Part shown: positions 8,163 through 16,125 of the stretch, piece by piece
Layout of the letters: each line of letters opens with the position of its first letter
How positions within the stretch are numbered: position 1 is the stretch's first letter
NCBI RefSeq assembly: GCF_011058165.1
Contig: NZ_JAALEG010000014.1
Span: 28,116-92,115 of the forward strand
From: Rhodococcus aetherivorans
GTDB taxonomy: Bacteria; Actinomycetota; Actinomycetes; Mycobacteriales; Mycobacteriaceae
DNA: 64,000 bases
Direction of reading: 5' to 3'
Made by a program: the position numbers and the translations under genes
Notes under the pieces: generated by a model
The model's database searches: none
Seen by the model: only the letters and a program-made list of their open reading frames with translations
Told to the model about the DNA's origin: nothing

Positions 8163-10685
8163 ATGAGCGCGAATCCCATCCGCAGGGTTGCCCTGCGCAA
8201 TCTCGCCGCCCACAAGGTGCGGCTGCTGCTGACCGTCCTGTCCGTGGTGCTCGGCACCGCGTTCGTCACCGGCTCCTTCGTCTTCACCGACACCCTGCAG
8301 CGCACATTCGACAGCATCTTCGCCGACGCCGCCAAGGGCGTCGACGTCCGCGTCAGCAGCGAACAGCAGGGCGCGAGCGGCGTCCCCGACTCCGACGTCG
8401 CCGTCGTCTCCGCGGTCCCCGGCGTGCGGACCGTGGTGCCGGCGTTCGGCGGGCCGGTCATCGTCCTCGACTCCGAGGGCGCGGCCATCCAGACCGGCGG
8501 CGCCCCCAGCGAGGGCACCGCCTACCTGCCGCCCGACCAGCAGCTCGGCGACCCCAACGAGTTCGTCGCCGGACAACCGCCCACCGTCGACGGCGAGATC
8601 GCGCTCAACTCGAGCGCCGCCGAGCGTGCCGGACTGTCCGTCGGGGACCCGACGAAGATCCTCGCCGCCTCGGCCGGGATCGTCCCGGTCACGGTCAGCG
8701 GCATCTACGACGTCGAGACCGACACCGGCGGCTACGTCGGGGCGATGTTCACCGAGAACCAGGCCCGCACCCTGTTCACCGACGGCACGCACGTGCAGTA
8801 CATCGACGTCGCCGGCGACGGTGTGCCCGCGGACGAGCTGCGGGACCGCATCGCCGCCGCCGTGCCCGGCCAGAAGGTCCAGACGGGCGCCGAGGTCAGC
8901 GAGGAGATCAAGACCGAGATCGAGGAGGCGCTGAGCTTCCTGAACTACTTCCTGCTCGCGTTCGGCGCGATCGCGCTGCTGGTGGGCACCTTCATCATCT
9001 ACAACACCTTCTCGATGATCGTGGCGCAGCGACTGCGGGAGCTCGCGTTGCTGCGGGCGATCGGGGCGAGCCGCAGCCAGGTGGGCCGGTCGGTGAACCT
9101 CGAGGCACTGGTCGTCGGGATCGTGGGCAGTGCCCTCGGCATCGCCGGCGGCGTGGCCCTGGCCTACGGGCTGCGCTCCGCGCTCAACGCGTTCGACGTC
9201 GGCCTGCCCTCGGGCCCGCTGCAGCTCGCGCCGCGGACCGTGCTCGTGGCCCTGCTCATCGGCGTCGTCGTCACCGTGGTCAGCGCCTACGCGCCGGCCC
9301 GCCGCGCGAGCAAGGTCCCGCCGGTCGCGGCCATGCGGGAGGAGTCCACCGCGACCGTCGAGTCGCTGCGGCTGCGGACCGTCATCGGAGCCGTCGCCGC
9401 CGTGGCCGGTGCCGTCACCGTCGTCGTCGGCGCCCAGGGCACCGGCGGTGGCGCGGCCTCCACCGTCGGCGTCGGGGCCTTCGCCCTGATCATCGCGGTC
9501 CTGCTCGCGGCGCCCGCGCTGTCGCGGCCCTTCGTCGCGGGGCTCGGCGCGGTGTTCGCCCGCCCGTTCGGGGCCGTGGGCCGGCTCGCCCGCACCAACG
9601 CGGTGCGCAACCCCCGCCGTACCGCCGCCACCGCCTTCGCGCTCACGCTGGGTCTGATGCTGGTGTCGGTGATCGGGGTGTTCGGCGCGTCCGCCAAGGA
9701 GAGCGTCAACTCGCTCGTCGACACCGGCGTCAAGTCCGACTTCATGCTCACCGGACCGCAGATGATCGGGGTGCCCGTGGGGGCCGCCGCCGCAGCGGCG
9801 CGGGCCGAGGGCGTGGAGGAGACCATCGCGATGCACGGCGTCCCGGCGCGCATCGGCGACGAGGACACGTTCGGCGTCGCGCTGTCCGGCCCCCTCGGCG
9901 ACGTGCTCGAGGTCGACGTCACCGAGGGCCGGGAGGACGTCGCCGGCACCGACCTGCTGGTGTCGCAGACCACGGCGGGCGAGAAGGGCTGGAAGGTCGG
10001 CGACGCGGTCACCCTCACCAGCCGCGACGGCGAGGACGTCGGCACGACGGTGAGCGGCATCTTCGCCGACAACCAGTTGCTCGGCTCGTGGGTCGTCTCC
10101 GAGGAGGTCTACCAGCAGTTCACCCCGCCTGCGTCGCGCTCGGACTTCGTGGTGTTCGTGAACACCGCGGCCGGCAGCGATCCGGAGACGATCCGCACGG
10201 CGCTCGAGGACGCCACCAAGCAGTTCGTCGTGGTCCAGGTGCTCGATCGGGAGCAGTTCAAGGGCCAGCAGGCCGCCCAGATCGACACGCTGCTCGCCGT
10301 GCTCTACGGGCTCCTGGCGCTGGCGGTGGTCATCGCGGTCCTGGGCATCGTCAACACCCTCGCCCTGTCGGTGGTGGAGCGTCGCCGGGAGATCGGCATG
10401 CTCCGCGCGGTCGGCATGCAGCGGGTCCAGGTCCGCCGCACGATCTACATCGAGTCGATGCTCATCGCGGTGTTCGGCGCGGTCGTCGGTCTGGTGCTGG
10501 GCCTGGCGTTCGGCTGGGGCTTCGTCCGGACGCTGGCCGACCAGGGCCTCGACAAGATCGCCGTCCCGTGGGGGCAGGTGATCGCCATGCTCGTCGGTTC
10601 CGGCGTGGTCGGTGTGCTCGCCGCCCTGTGGCCCGGCGTCCGTGCCGCACGCACGCCGCCGCTCGAGGCGATCTCCGACATCTGA
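8163..10685 (+). CDS. FtsX-like ABC permease, double-domain
   Basis: This 840-residue permease has an N-terminal transmembrane helix (about 17-38), a large extracytoplasmic domain, an FtsX block of three helices (about 260-390), a further pair of helices near 415-470, a second extracytoplasmic domain, and a C-terminal FtsX block (about 710-835). It ends PPLEAISDI, typical of this class. The permease-conserved LRAIGASRSQV and LRAVGMQRVQV loops, which contact the ATPase, are both visible. It is translated 12 bp after its ATPase and is followed by a strong hairpin, so the two form a closed operon. Confidence 0.9.
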   Translation: MSANPIRRVALRNLAAHKVRLLLTVLSVVLGTAFVTGSFVFTDTLQRTFDSIFADAAKGVDVRVSSEQQGASGVPDSDVAVVSAVPGVRTVVPAFGGPVIVLDSEGAAIQTGGAPSEGTAYLPPDQQLGDPNEFVAGQPPTVDGEIALNSSAAERAGLSVGDPTKILAASAGIVPVTVSGIYDVETDTGGYVGAMFTENQARTLFTDGTHVQYIDVAGDGVPADELRDRIAAAVPGQKVQTGAEVSEEIKTEIEEALSFLNYFLLAFGAIALLVGTFIIYNTFSMIVAQRLRELALLRAIGASRSQVGRSVNLEALVVGIVGSALGIAGGVALAYGLRSALNAFDVGLPSGPLQLAPRTVLVALLIGVVVTVVSAYAPARRASKVPPVAAMREESTATVESLRLRTVIGAVAAVAGAVTVVVGAQGTGGGAASTVGVGAFALIIAVLLAAPALSRPFVAGLGAVFARPFGAVGRLARTNAVRNPRRTAATAFALTLGLMLVSVIGVFGASAKESVNSLVDTGVKSDFMLTGPQMIGVPVGAAAAAARAEGVEETIAMHGVPARIGDEDTFGVALSGPLGDVLEVDVTEGREDVAGTDLLVSQTTAGEKGWKVGDAVTLTSRDGEDVGTTVSGIFADNQLLGSWVVSEEVYQQFTPPASRSDFVVFVNTAAGSDPETIRTALEDATKQFVVVQVLDREQFKGQQAAQIDTLLAVLYGLLALAVVIAVLGIVNTLALSVVERRREIGMLRAVGMQRVQVRRTIYIESMLIAVFGAVVGLVLGLAFGWGFVRTLADQGLDKIAVPWGQVIAMLVGSGVVGVLAALWPGVRAARTPPLEAISDI

Positions 10686-10711
10686 CGCGACGGGACCCCC
10701 GCCCGTCTCCC

Positions 10712-10744
10712 TCCGCCCCCGGTGCCCCGCGCGCCGGGGGCGGA
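10712..10744 (+). terminator. GC-rich hairpin terminator after the ABC permease
   Basis: A perfect 11-bp stem (10712-10722 with 10734-10744, TCCGCCCCCGG and its complement) encloses an 11-nt loop. There is no U tract, which is common for actinobacterial terminators. Confidence 0.65.
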
Positions 10745-10912
10745 ACTCGTGCTGCCGCAGGCGCGACCCGGCCGCAGTGACCGGGACCCTCGTCTCCGGA
10801 CGTGAGTTGTCCACAACCGGCCCGTTCTTCCACAGTTTCACGCCGGCGGCAGTGCGCCCCGCCGCGGCAGGCGCGCAGCGGATTACGCTGCTGCGCCGAG
10901 GGGGTGGATCGA

Positions 10913-12496
10913 ATGGATCTTCGGCAGTTGCAGCGGTGGGACCCGGATGCGCTGGACGGTCTCGGCGCGGTGCTGGACCGGCATGCGGGGGAACTCGAGC
11001 GGATCGGCGCGCAGATCACCGCGTCGAGACGGTTCGACGGACAGTGGTCGGGGCTCGCGCACGCGGCCGCCGAGCAGCGGCTCGATGACGTCACCGGCGG
11101 GATCGTGCGACGGTCCGACGCGTATCGGGAGGTGAGCCGCTGCGCGGCGTGGTGCGCGCCGCGGCTGCGGGCACTGCGCGCGGAACTCGACGACGCGACC
11201 CGCTGGGCGCGAGACCGGGCGTTGACCGTGCGGGACGACGGAACCGTCGCGGGCGGACCGGGTACCGACCCGGAGCGGCACGAGGCACAGGCCCGCATCC
11301 GTGCGGTCCTCGACCGGGCCGAGACGCTGGATCGGCGGGCCGCAGCCGACCTCGGCCGGGTGCCGGACCAAAGCCCTTCGCGTCCGCTCGGTTTCGGGGG
11401 CGTGCGCGCTGCGCCCGCGTCCACCCCGGCGGTGCCGGCGCCCGGGACGGCGGCGGCCCAGGTCGCCGCGTGGTGGGCCGGACTCGACCACGGCGAGCGC
11501 ACGAAGGTCGTCACCCTGGCACCCGAGCTGATCGGCAACCTCGACGGCGTGCCGGCCGCGGTCCGCGACCTGGCCAACCGCGCGCAACTGGCGGGGGAAC
11601 GGCGCCGGCTCGAGGAGGTCGCCGCCCGATTGCAGGCCCAGCTCGACGCCGATCCGCTCGGCGGACTGGCGAGCAACGCCGACGCCGGACTCGCCCAGAC
11701 CCGCAACAAGATCGCCGCGCTCGACGCCATCGAGACGACGCTGGCCCGCGAGGACAGGCGGCTGCTGGGCCTCGATCTGTCGGGCCGGGAAGCGATGGCC
11801 GCGGTGGCGGTCGGGGACGTCGACACCGCCGACCACGTCACCGTGTTCACCCCCGGCGCCGGCTCCACGGTGCAGGGCAACCTCGCCGGGTACGACACCC
11901 GGATGGCGGCGCTGCGGGAGGAGGCCATGCGCCACCTGCAGGAGGCCGGCCGTGCCGCCGAGTCGGTCGCCGCCGTGACGTGGCTGAACTACCAGGTGCC
12001 GCAATGGGGCTGGGGCCTCGCCCGCACCGAGCTGAGCCCGGTGTCGGACCTCGCGGCGGTTCGTGCCGCCCCGCGGCTCGCCGGCTTTCTCGACGGTCTG
12101 TACGCCGAGCGGGACCCGCACGTCACCGCCGTCGGTCACTCCTACGGTGCGCTCGCCACCGGCCTGGCGCTGCAGCAGGGTGTCGGGGTGGACGCCGCCG
12201 TGTTCCTCGGCGCCCCGGGAATCGGCACCGACGACGTCGCCGAACTCGGTGTGCCGCCGGGCGCGACGTACCTCGTGGAGGCCGACCGCGACCCGGTCGG
12301 TGACGTCGGCACGTTCGACGGCGATCCGAGTTTCCTCGACGGCGTGACCCACCTGTCGAGCGACGCCGGGGCGGACGCGTCCGGCCGGCCGCGGCTCGGC
12401 TCGACCGGGCACAGCGAGTACCTGAGCGACGGAACGATGAGCCTGTACAACGTCGCCGCGGTCGTCGGCGGCCTCCCGGATCGAGTGGTGCGATGA
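10913..12496 (+). CDS. Alpha/beta hydrolase with WXG100-like N-terminal domain and DUF1023
   Basis: This is a 527-residue protein in two parts. Residues 1-120 are helical and include SGLAHAAAEQRL, resembling WXG100/ESX substrates. From about residue 200 a DUF1023 alpha/beta-hydrolase domain carries the nucleophile elbow VGHSYG (Ser near 408), with later Asp/His candidates including GSTGHSEYL. Such proteins are frequent in Mycobacterium and Rhodococcus and are thought to act at the envelope; the substrate is unknown. I chose the ATG at 10913 (MDLRQLQRWD) with a G-rich ribosome site just upstream; the longer upstream frame lacks support. The stop overlaps the next gene by 4 bp. Confidence 0.82.
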   Translation: MDLRQLQRWDPDALDGLGAVLDRHAGELERIGAQITASRRFDGQWSGLAHAAAEQRLDDVTGGIVRRSDAYREVSRCAAWCAPRLRALRAELDDATRWARDRALTVRDDGTVAGGPGTDPERHEAQARIRAVLDRAETLDRRAAADLGRVPDQSPSRPLGFGGVRAAPASTPAVPAPGTAAAQVAAWWAGLDHGERTKVVTLAPELIGNLDGVPAAVRDLANRAQLAGERRRLEEVAARLQAQLDADPLGGLASNADAGLAQTRNKIAALDAIETTLAREDRRLLGLDLSGREAMAAVAVGDVDTADHVTVFTPGAGSTVQGNLAGYDTRMAALREEAMRHLQEAGRAAESVAAVTWLNYQVPQWGWGLARTELSPVSDLAAVRAAPRLAGFLDGLYAERDPHVTAVGHSYGALATGLALQQGVGVDAAVFLGAPGIGTDDVAELGVPPGATYLVEADRDPVGDVGTFDGDPSFLDGVTHLSSDAGADASGRPRLGSTGHSEYLSDGTMSLYNVAAVVGGLPDRVVR

Positions 12497-12978
12497 AGGT
12501 TCTGCGCGTCGGTGTGCCGGTGCTGGCCCTGTCGCTCGCGGGGTGCGCGGGCGGGCCGGTCCCCGTCGCCGTGCCCGAGCCGGTGGCGGCGGACCGCGCC
12601 GGTGCCGTCGAGTACTACACCCGGGTCCAGCGCGACGCGATGGCCGCCCTGTCGGACGCTTTCCCGGAGATGCAGTTCCGGCAATCGGACCCGGCCACGA
12701 CGGCCTACTGCGAGATGCCCGACGGATCGGCGGGCACCACGGTGTTCCTCCCGATCCACCTCTCCGATCGGCCGGTGCCGCCGGGGCAACTGGAGCGGGC
12801 GGCGCGGGTGTTCGAGGAATCGTTGGCGGGCACCGGTTTCCGCGGTGCCCGGTCGCTGCCGGTCGAGACCGGGCTCCAGATCCGGATGTTCGCCGCGGAC
12901 GGTTCCTCCATCTCGTTCGGCAGCTATCTCGCCGCGACGGTGGGGCTGACGGTGGGGTGCTACCCGGACCGGCCGTAG
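12493..12978 (+). CDS. Small lipoprotein coupled to the DUF1023 hydrolase
   Basis: This 161-residue lipoprotein has a signal peptide ending LSLAGC, with the lipidated Cys at 18. The mature part carries two further Cys (in AYCEMP and VGCYPD), likely to form a disulfide outside the membrane. I recognise no named domain. ATGA overlap with the hydrolase indicates one operon and suggests that the two proteins act together at the cell envelope, perhaps with the lipoprotein as partner or chaperone; that is inference. Confidence 0.8.
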   Translation: MKVLRVGVPVLALSLAGCAGGPVPVAVPEPVAADRAGAVEYYTRVQRDAMAALSDAFPEMQFRQSDPATTAYCEMPDGSAGTTVFLPIHLSDRPVPPGQLERAARVFEESLAGTGFRGARSLPVETGLQIRMFAADGSSISFGSYLAATVGLTVGCYPDRP

Positions 12979-13066
12979 TGAACTCCCCGTGCCCGCCGGT
13001 GTGCGACGAGGGCAGAAAGGGCCGGGAGGCGAGGAGCGAGGGAGGTTCCTCATACGCACTTGAATA

Positions 13067-13087
13067 TCCCTATTGCGCGGATAGGGA
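13067..13087. promoter_or_regulatory. Inverted repeat upstream of the HTH gene
   Basis: TCCCTAT (13067-13073) and ATAGGGA (13081-13087) form a perfect 7-bp dyad with a 7-nt gap, in an AT-rich patch of otherwise GC-rich DNA. It lies just upstream of the HTH gene and its putative -10, so it is a candidate autoregulatory operator. Confidence 0.5.
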
Positions 13088-13095
13088 GGGAAGTT

Positions 13096-13101
13096 TAGGG
13101 T
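13096..13101 (+). promoter_or_regulatory. -10 hexamer for a probable leaderless transcript
   Basis: TAGGGT ends 6 nt before the GTG at 13108, with no ribosome site between them. Confidence 0.5.
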
Positions 13102-13107
13102 ATTTAT

Positions 13108-13539
13108 GTGAGTGAACGTCTCTATTCGGTGGACGAGGTGGCCGAAAGCCTGGGTCTGCACGTGCGCACCATCCGCAACTACGTGCGCTCCGGGCGGCTC
13201 CCCGCGGTCCGCATCGGCAAGCAGTACCGCATCGCGCAGCAGGACCTCGAGGCCTTCACCGGCCGCCCGATGCCGCCGTCGTCGCGCGAGTCGGCCGGAC
13301 GCCGGCGGCACACCGACGTGTCGAGCATCGTGGAGATCGACGCGGTCGGCGCCGAGACGGCCCACCGCCTGACCACTCTCGTGACGAGCGCGGCGGGCAA
13401 CCGCCGTTCGGGCGACGAGCCGCTGCGGATCGAGACGGTGTACGACGAGAGGAGGGCGAGGATGAAGATCGTCATCCTCGGCGGGCTGGCCGACACCGCC
13501 CGGCTGTTCGACTACATCGACGGGGTGCTCGAGTCATGA
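13108..13539 (+). CDS. Helix-turn-helix DNA-binding protein (excisionase/MerR-like fold)
   Basis: This 143-residue protein has an N-terminal winged-helix domain of the excisionase/HTH_17 type (residues 4-52: YSVDEVAESLGLHVRTIRNY, then SGRLPAVRIGKQYRI). The C-terminal part (about 70-143) is of unknown type and contains a hydrophobic strand MKIVILGGLADTARLF. The GTG start at 13108 is supported by a -10 hexamer 6 nt upstream and the absence of a ribosome site. It overlaps the following hydrolase by 4 bp (ATGA) and probably regulates that gene through the nearby inverted repeat; the C-terminal domain may sense a ligand. Confidence 0.8.
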   Translation: MSERLYSVDEVAESLGLHVRTIRNYVRSGRLPAVRIGKQYRIAQQDLEAFTGRPMPPSSRESAGRRRHTDVSSIVEIDAVGAETAHRLTTLVTSAAGNRRSGDEPLRIETVYDERRARMKIVILGGLADTARLFDYIDGVLES

Positions 13540-14375
13540 CCACGATCTACACGTCCGAGGCCGGCGCCCGCGAGGTCCGGCGGCGCTATCGTGATGCCCT
13601 GCGGGACTGGCCGATTCCGGCCGAGCATGTGCGGGTACCCACCCGCCAGGGTGAGACCTTCGTGCTCGTCTCCGGTCCGGACGACGCGCCGCCCGTGCTG
13701 CTGCTGCACGGCTCGGGAGCGAACGCGACGATGTGGCGTGACGACATCGGCTCCTGGGCGCGGCATTTCCGAACCTACGCCGTCGACCTCGTCGGTGAAC
13801 CGGGGGAGAGCGCGCCGTCCCGGCCGCCCCTGGCCTCCGACGCGTACGCGCTGTGGCTCGATGACGTGCTCGAAGGTCTGGGGGTCACGAGCGCTGCGAT
13901 CGTCGGCGTGTCCCTCGGCGGCTGGATGGCGGTGGACTACGCCACCCGGCGCCCGGAACGGGTGACGCGGCTGGTCCTGCTGTGCCCCGGTGGCCTGGGC
14001 CGGCAGCGGATGGGCTGGCTGGTCAAGGCGATGTTCCTGCGTCTTTTCGGGCGCCGGGGGGCACTCCGTTCGGCGGCCGTCGTCACCGGCCTGGACACTC
14101 CCGAGACGCGTCCGGTCCTCGACGAGGTGGTGCTGACGTTCGCCCACTTCAAGCCGCGTACGGAGCGGTTGCCCGTGTTCTCCGACGACGCGCTGCGGCG
14201 GCTGACCATGCCCGCGCTCGTGATCGTCGGTGGCCGCGACGTCCTGTTCGACTCCGAGGGCACCGCCGACCGCGTGCACCGGTGCCTCCCGCACGCGACC
14301 GTCGAGGTGCTACCCGAGGCCGGGCACGCGATCCTCGGCCGGACGGAATCCGTCCTCGAATTCCTGCGCGACTGA
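13536..14375 (+). CDS. Alpha/beta-fold hydrolase
   Basis: This 279-residue hydrolase has oxyanion motif LLLHGSGAN, nucleophile elbow GVSLGG (Ser near 129), acid residue in VGGRDVLFDSE and a terminal catalytic His in EAGHAILGR. The family includes esterases, C-C hydrolases and haloperoxidase-like enzymes; the substrate cannot be read from the sequence. It is coupled by a 4-bp overlap to the HTH gene, so it is the most likely target of that regulator. It is followed by a long non-coding interval before the P450 gene. Confidence 0.82.
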   Translation: MTTIYTSEAGAREVRRRYRDALRDWPIPAEHVRVPTRQGETFVLVSGPDDAPPVLLLHGSGANATMWRDDIGSWARHFRTYAVDLVGEPGESAPSRPPLASDAYALWLDDVLEGLGVTSAAIVGVSLGGWMAVDYATRRPERVTRLVLLCPGGLGRQRMGWLVKAMFLRLFGRRGALRSAAVVTGLDTPETRPVLDEVVLTFAHFKPRTERLPVFSDDALRRLTMPALVIVGGRDVLFDSEGTADRVHRCLPHATVEVLPEAGHAILGRTESVLEFLRD

Positions 14376-14727
14376 CTGGCTGTGCCGACGTAGTCCTGCG
14401 TGTACTACGTTGCGCTGCTTCGGTTTCTGGGATGCGCATCGGATGCGCAGGAACCGCGGTACCGGCCGGCGGCGACGACCTCGCATTCGACGCGGCGATG
14501 GCACCGATGCTGATGGCCGAATCCGTCTGCCGGTCCCTCGCACGCGTACGAGCGGTGGGACGGCAGGGGCTGTCCCGCCTCAACGCCCTCTCCCGCCGGT
14601 CGACGGTATCGAGGCGGACCTGGCCTGCTCCCGCCGAGGACAGTCGGACATCACATCAATTGAGTGCATGTACGTGTATGCAAAATATGAGTTGGATTTA
14701 TGTGAGTGGGGTCACTTCAATGGGTGC
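14376..14727. other. 352-bp intergenic region with P450 promoter signals
   Basis: No gene is seen here. It begins with a 7-bp inverted repeat (ACGTAGT/ACTACGT, 14388-14410), perhaps a terminator or operator. The last 90 bases are unusually AT-rich. A possible -35 TTGAGT (14660-14665) is followed by the dyad TGCAT-N8-ATGCA (14665-14682) and then an AAATAT/AATATG -10 candidate near 14683-14689. A dyad between -35 and -10 is a typical repressor site. Related sequences with CAAT(T)GAGTGCATG and CAATGGGTGCATG lie near 14658 and 14719, the second running into the start codon. Confidence 0.5.
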
Positions 14728-15906
14728 ATGACCAGCAGCACTCCCGCGCGTTCCGCCATCGACCTCTTCGCCGACGAGGTCCTGACCGACCCCTATCCGA
14801 CGTACGCCGAACTCCGCGATCTCGGCGCGGTGGTGCATCTGCCCGCCAACGACGTCTATGCCCTCACCCGGTACGACGTCATCCGCGACGCCCTGGCCGA
14901 CCCCGGCACCTTCTCGTCCCGGACGATCGGCTTCAACCCGATGGTCAACGAGGCGCTCCGAGGCACGTCCCTGGCCTCCGACCCGCCGATCCACACCGAA
15001 CTGCGCGCGGCGCTCACCGAGAATCTCACCCCGCGGGCGCTGCGGGGACTCAAGGGCCAGATCGAGGCCAAGGCCGATGCGCTGGTCGCGGACCTGGTGG
15101 CCGAGGGATCGTTCGAGGCCATCGATGCGCTGGCCCGCGCCTTTCCGCTCGAGGTCGTCGCCGACCTGATCGGCTTCACCGGCGCGGCGCGCGACAACAT
15201 GCTGCGCTGGGGACAGGCCGCGATCGAGGTCATCGGCCCGATGAACCAGCGGACGGCCGAGAACTTCCCGATCGCCGGTGAACTCTACGAATGGTGCGCC
15301 GGGGTCCGGGCCGAGGATCTGGCACCGGGGTCGGTGGGTCGCGGGATCTTCGATGCCGAGGCCCGGGGCGTCATTCCCCCCGACACCGCCGGCCACATCA
15401 TCCACCAGTACCTCGGTGCGGGGGTGGACACCACGATCACCGCGCTCGGCAACATCGTCGCGCTCTTCTCGGCCTTCCCCGACCAGTTCGACCTGGTCCG
15501 CCGGAATCCCGCCCTGGTGCCGGCGGCCTTCAACGAGGCACTTCGATTCTGGGCTCCGATCCATGCCTGGGGCCGCTCGGTCACCGAGGACGTGGAGATC
15601 GACGGCACCCTGGTGCCGGCCGGATCCCAGGTGGCGATCCTCTTCGGTGCGGGCAACCGCGACCCGAGGCACTACGAGAACCCGGACGCCTTCCTGGTCG
15701 AACGGAACCCGGTCGACCATCTGTCCTTCGGTTACGGTCCGCACGGCTGCGCCGGTCAGGGTCTGGCCCGTCTCGAAGCTCACGCCGTCATCGCGGCACT
15801 GGCGAATCACGCGCAGCGGCTCGTGGCCGCCGAGCCGGTTCGCGTGCCCAGCAACATCACCCGTTCCATCGACGAACTCGAGATCCTGAAGGTGGTCCCC
15901 GCATGA
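14728..15906 (+). CDS. Cytochrome P450 monooxygenase
   Basis: This is a soluble class I P450 of 392 residues, full length. It carries the I-helix oxygen-activation motif AGVDTT (231-236), the K-helix E270-A-L-R273, and the haem-binding loop FGYGPHGCAGQ with Cys341. It hydroxylates or dealkylates an unknown substrate using electrons from the ferredoxin and reductase encoded next. I chose the ATG at 14728 (MTSSTPARSA), where homology would begin; no clear Shine-Dalgarno sequence precedes it. Overlap with the ferredoxin gene (ATGA) shows co-translation. The surrounding hydrolases suggest a catabolic P450, not a biosynthetic one; this is inference. Confidence 0.93.
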   Translation: MTSSTPARSAIDLFADEVLTDPYPTYAELRDLGAVVHLPANDVYALTRYDVIRDALADPGTFSSRTIGFNPMVNEALRGTSLASDPPIHTELRAALTENLTPRALRGLKGQIEAKADALVADLVAEGSFEAIDALARAFPLEVVADLIGFTGAARDNMLRWGQAAIEVIGPMNQRTAENFPIAGELYEWCAGVRAEDLAPGSVGRGIFDAEARGVIPPDTAGHIIHQYLGAGVDTTITALGNIVALFSAFPDQFDLVRRNPALVPAAFNEALRFWAPIHAWGRSVTEDVEIDGTLVPAGSQVAILFGAGNRDPRHYENPDAFLVERNPVDHLSFGYGPHGCAGQGLARLEAHAVIAALANHAQRLVAAEPVRVPSNITRSIDELEILKVVPA

Positions 15907-16097
15907 AGATCGTGCTCGACAGGCCCAGTTGCGAAGGCCACGGACTGTGCGAAGAGGTCGCTCCCGCACTGATGCACCTCGACGACGAGGGCGAACTGAT
16001 CATCGACGTCGGCGAGCTCCCCGAGGGCAGCACCGAACTCGCCGCCGCAGGTGCCGCCGTCCGGGTCTGCCCCGTGGCCGCCCTCAAACTGGCCTGA
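15903..16097 (+). CDS. [3Fe-4S]-type ferredoxin partner of the P450
   Basis: This 64-residue single-cluster ferredoxin has the pattern C10-x-x-H13-x-x-C16 and C56-Pro57. The position of the second cluster Cys is His, as in actinobacterial P450 redox partners that bind a [3Fe-4S] cluster. It shuttles electrons from the reductase at 16126 to the P450. Its ATG overlaps the P450 stop by 4 bp, which enforces matched expression. Size and acidic composition are normal for the family. Confidence 0.93.
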   Translation: MKIVLDRPSCEGHGLCEEVAPALMHLDDEGELIIDVGELPEGSTELAAAGAAVRVCPVAALKLA

Positions 16098-16125
16098 CAC
16101 CGACAGCCGCAGGAACGGAACCCAC

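Noticed and set aside
7293..10841. Very long open frame on the minus strand, antisense to the ABC ATPase and permease
   Set aside because: It is low-complexity (Arg/Gly/His/Asp-rich), shows no domain, and lies opposite two genes with clear motifs. Long antisense frames are expected at this GC content.
15903..16097. Reading the ferredoxin as a defective [4Fe-4S] protein because of the His in place of Cys
   Set aside because: C-x-x-H-x-x-C...C-P is a known variant in actinobacterial P450 ferredoxins and is not a sign of decay.
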